Source: Chara braunii
Lineage: Eukaryota; Streptophyta; Charophyceae; Charales; Characeae
Reading direction: 5' to 3'
NCBI GenBank assembly: GCA_003427395.1
Contig: BFEA01000389.1
Span: forward strand, 167,126 to 195,493
Length of the DNA stretch: 28,368 nt
The notes under the pieces are model-generated. The model saw nothing but the letters and a program-made list of their open reading frames with translations, was not told the origin of the DNA and made no database searches. The translations under genes were made by a program, and so were the position numbers. Within the stretch, counting starts at the first letter, position 1, and each line of letters starts with the position of its first letter. Below are positions 26,901-28,368 of this stretch, piece by piece.

Positions 26901-28368
26901 GTAGCGGAGAAGTACGACTTTCACAAGATCTGCTACTAGCACCACGCGAGCTCGCTTAAACGACGGTGAGAATATGTATCTATAGAGGTCAATTTGGGGT
27001 CGCGCTGCGCCGATTTGTGTGCTGGTGCATCCACCACTACCCTTTGTTCTGGGAGTGCTATCGCACGACGACCACTTGAGAGCGCCATGGCCTTCCTTCT
27101 GTGCGCCCGAAAATAGCGTTCCTTGCGTGCCCCCGCTGACGCTCCCTTCAAATGGCATCGGCCGCGCGAAAACCGGTTCCTTGCTACTCCAACGCCCGCC
27201 AAGTTCGGATCCCGGCGAGCTTCGAGGCTCTGTGTAATTCTAACAGTCATTTTTAACGGCTTGGACTTCCCCGTGCGTTTTCGTTCGCAAGGGTCTGGTG
27301 GTGCGCAAAAGTGTTCGTGTTGCGGATTGCCCTTAAAGGTGTTTTTTGGGGTTGACGACGGTTTCAGTGCCCGGGTCCAAATGCGGTCTGCCGTTGATCT
27401 TCGTTGCCCTCCGATAAAAGGAATCATCGCAACACGTGAGGTTCAGTCGCCGATATGCTTCTGCCTTGGCGTGCTTTGCGGTTCGCGCGGTCAGGTGTCA
27501 ACATTGCCATCTCACAAGTCGGAGATCGCCTTCTCGTTTTCGCGGACCGGGATTTGTTGGGGTTCCGGGGATGTCTTCCATCCATGGTTGTAATTTTCTT
27601 CTCCACGCCGCCAAGATCTTGGAGTTGCGCGTTGTTCTACCTTTACCTTTCGAAATCAGCTAGTTTGGTCGATAGGGGTAATCGGTGTTTACAGGGGTCT
27701 CTTGGGGGCTGCGCTGCGACGACTTGTGAGGTGTTGAACCCACGACTAGCCTTCCTTCTGACAGCGGCAGAGTGTGGTCACGAGGTTCGGATCGCGGCGA
27801 ACTTTCCAGTTCCAGGTAATGCTAACCATCCTTTTCCGCGGCCTGGTCCATCGCGTGTGTTGTTATTGTCGGGGACCCATGGGTGCGCAATCAAGCTCGC
27901 CGTGTGTGTTGCTGCGGTTGGGGTATATAGGGGTAGCTGACGGTGGTAGTCATTATTGTCGTTCGCGTGCAGAGGCGCTTCGGTGTCGAAGCCGCGCGGG
28001 CTGCAAAGGCTTTCAGTCCAGACACACAACCTTCGAATCGACGTGCAGTTACTTGGGGGTTGTGGGGGTCGGTTGAGGGTCATTAAGCCATGTTATTTTT
28101 TGTCTTCTTCCTCTCATACCCTTGCTTTCGTTACGACGATTAGCCGACAGTCAGTGCACTGCGACCCGTTAATGACAGGTTCGCCATCGATTCTATTTCT
28201 GCCAAGTTCGGATCCCGGCGGACTTCTTTGCTTCGCGACAGTTGAACCGTTCCTTGTGCACGTCTAACTCCTGCTATGACACGTCCTTCTGGCAGCATAA
28301 CACGAACAAGAACGTGTCGCCAAATTAACAACAAAGACTCCCGCCTTCCATGTGTGGCAATTTGGCTG
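26901..28368. repeat. Diverged satellite monomers, right flank
   Basis: Three further 22-bp copies at 27201-27222, 27783-27804 and 28204-28225 sit in increasingly diverged monomers. The 27130-27590 unit still shows GGCCGCGCGAAAACC, GGTGGTGCGCAAAAG and CTGCCGTTGATC, followed by a third, weak copy of the alternative module (GCGTGCTTTGCGGTTCGCGC near 27470). The 27783 unit retains GGGTGCGCAA and a CGGTGGTAG-like stretch. The 28204 unit is cut by the window edge. No gene is convincing here. Confidence 0.7.

Overview
The window looks like repeat-dominated nuclear DNA from a green-plant-lineage eukaryote. The evidence is degenerate Ty3/gypsy polyproteins, hAT-like MITEs, a plant-type U6 snRNA sequence, a plant/eukaryote 25S rRNA scrap, long microsatellites, satellite DNA, single ambiguous bases typical of a draft assembly, and no bacterial gene organisation. 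My best guess is a charophyte alga such as Chara, but that rests on recollection of similar repeat-rich sequence and cannot be verified here. I see one long open reading frame that could be a genuine or recently active gene; nearly everything else is transposon debris or repeats.

Layout. 1-3.0 kb: an LTR-like terminus and two inverted, diverged copies of an unidentified retroelement ORF. 3.2-9.4 kb: one decayed Ty3/gypsy element on the minus strand (gag-like region at high coordinates, then RT, RNase H and integrase). Its RNase H is split by a 1.9-kb hAT-like insertion with matching target duplications. That insertion carries a nested 1.05-kb element (5659-6707), and other small elements sit nearby: a 174-bp foldback (4108-4281) and a 351-bp MITE with a perfect 8-bp duplication (8402-8752). 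9.4-12.0 kb: an 857-codon plus-strand ORF that starts where the gypsy remnant ends. 12.5-12.8 kb: a U6 snRNA copy with an altered ACAGAGA box, closely followed by a 25S rRNA fragment. 14.4-15.7 kb: a second minus-strand gypsy fragment (RNase H, integrase zinc finger). 15.7-18.4 kb: hairpins, a 70-bp tandem array, a 190-bp duplication and a foldback element sharing the terminal word AAAACCTAACAAA. 18.5-19.6 kb: a purine tract facing a pyrimidine tract. 21.0-21.5 kb: a 514-bp near-perfect hairpin. 22.4 kb to the end: a satellite of about 380-bp monomers, homogeneous and organised as a 1139-bp trimer in the middle, increasingly diverged towards the right edge.

The most unusual signal is a 22-bp imperfect palindrome (core TTCGGATCCCGGCGGAC) found about 20 times. 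It occurs once per satellite monomer and also alone at unrelated sites 10 kb away, including twice inside the 857-codon ORF. There is no operon-like cooperation between genes; the story is one of nested transposition, template-switch-like pseudogenes and satellite evolution.
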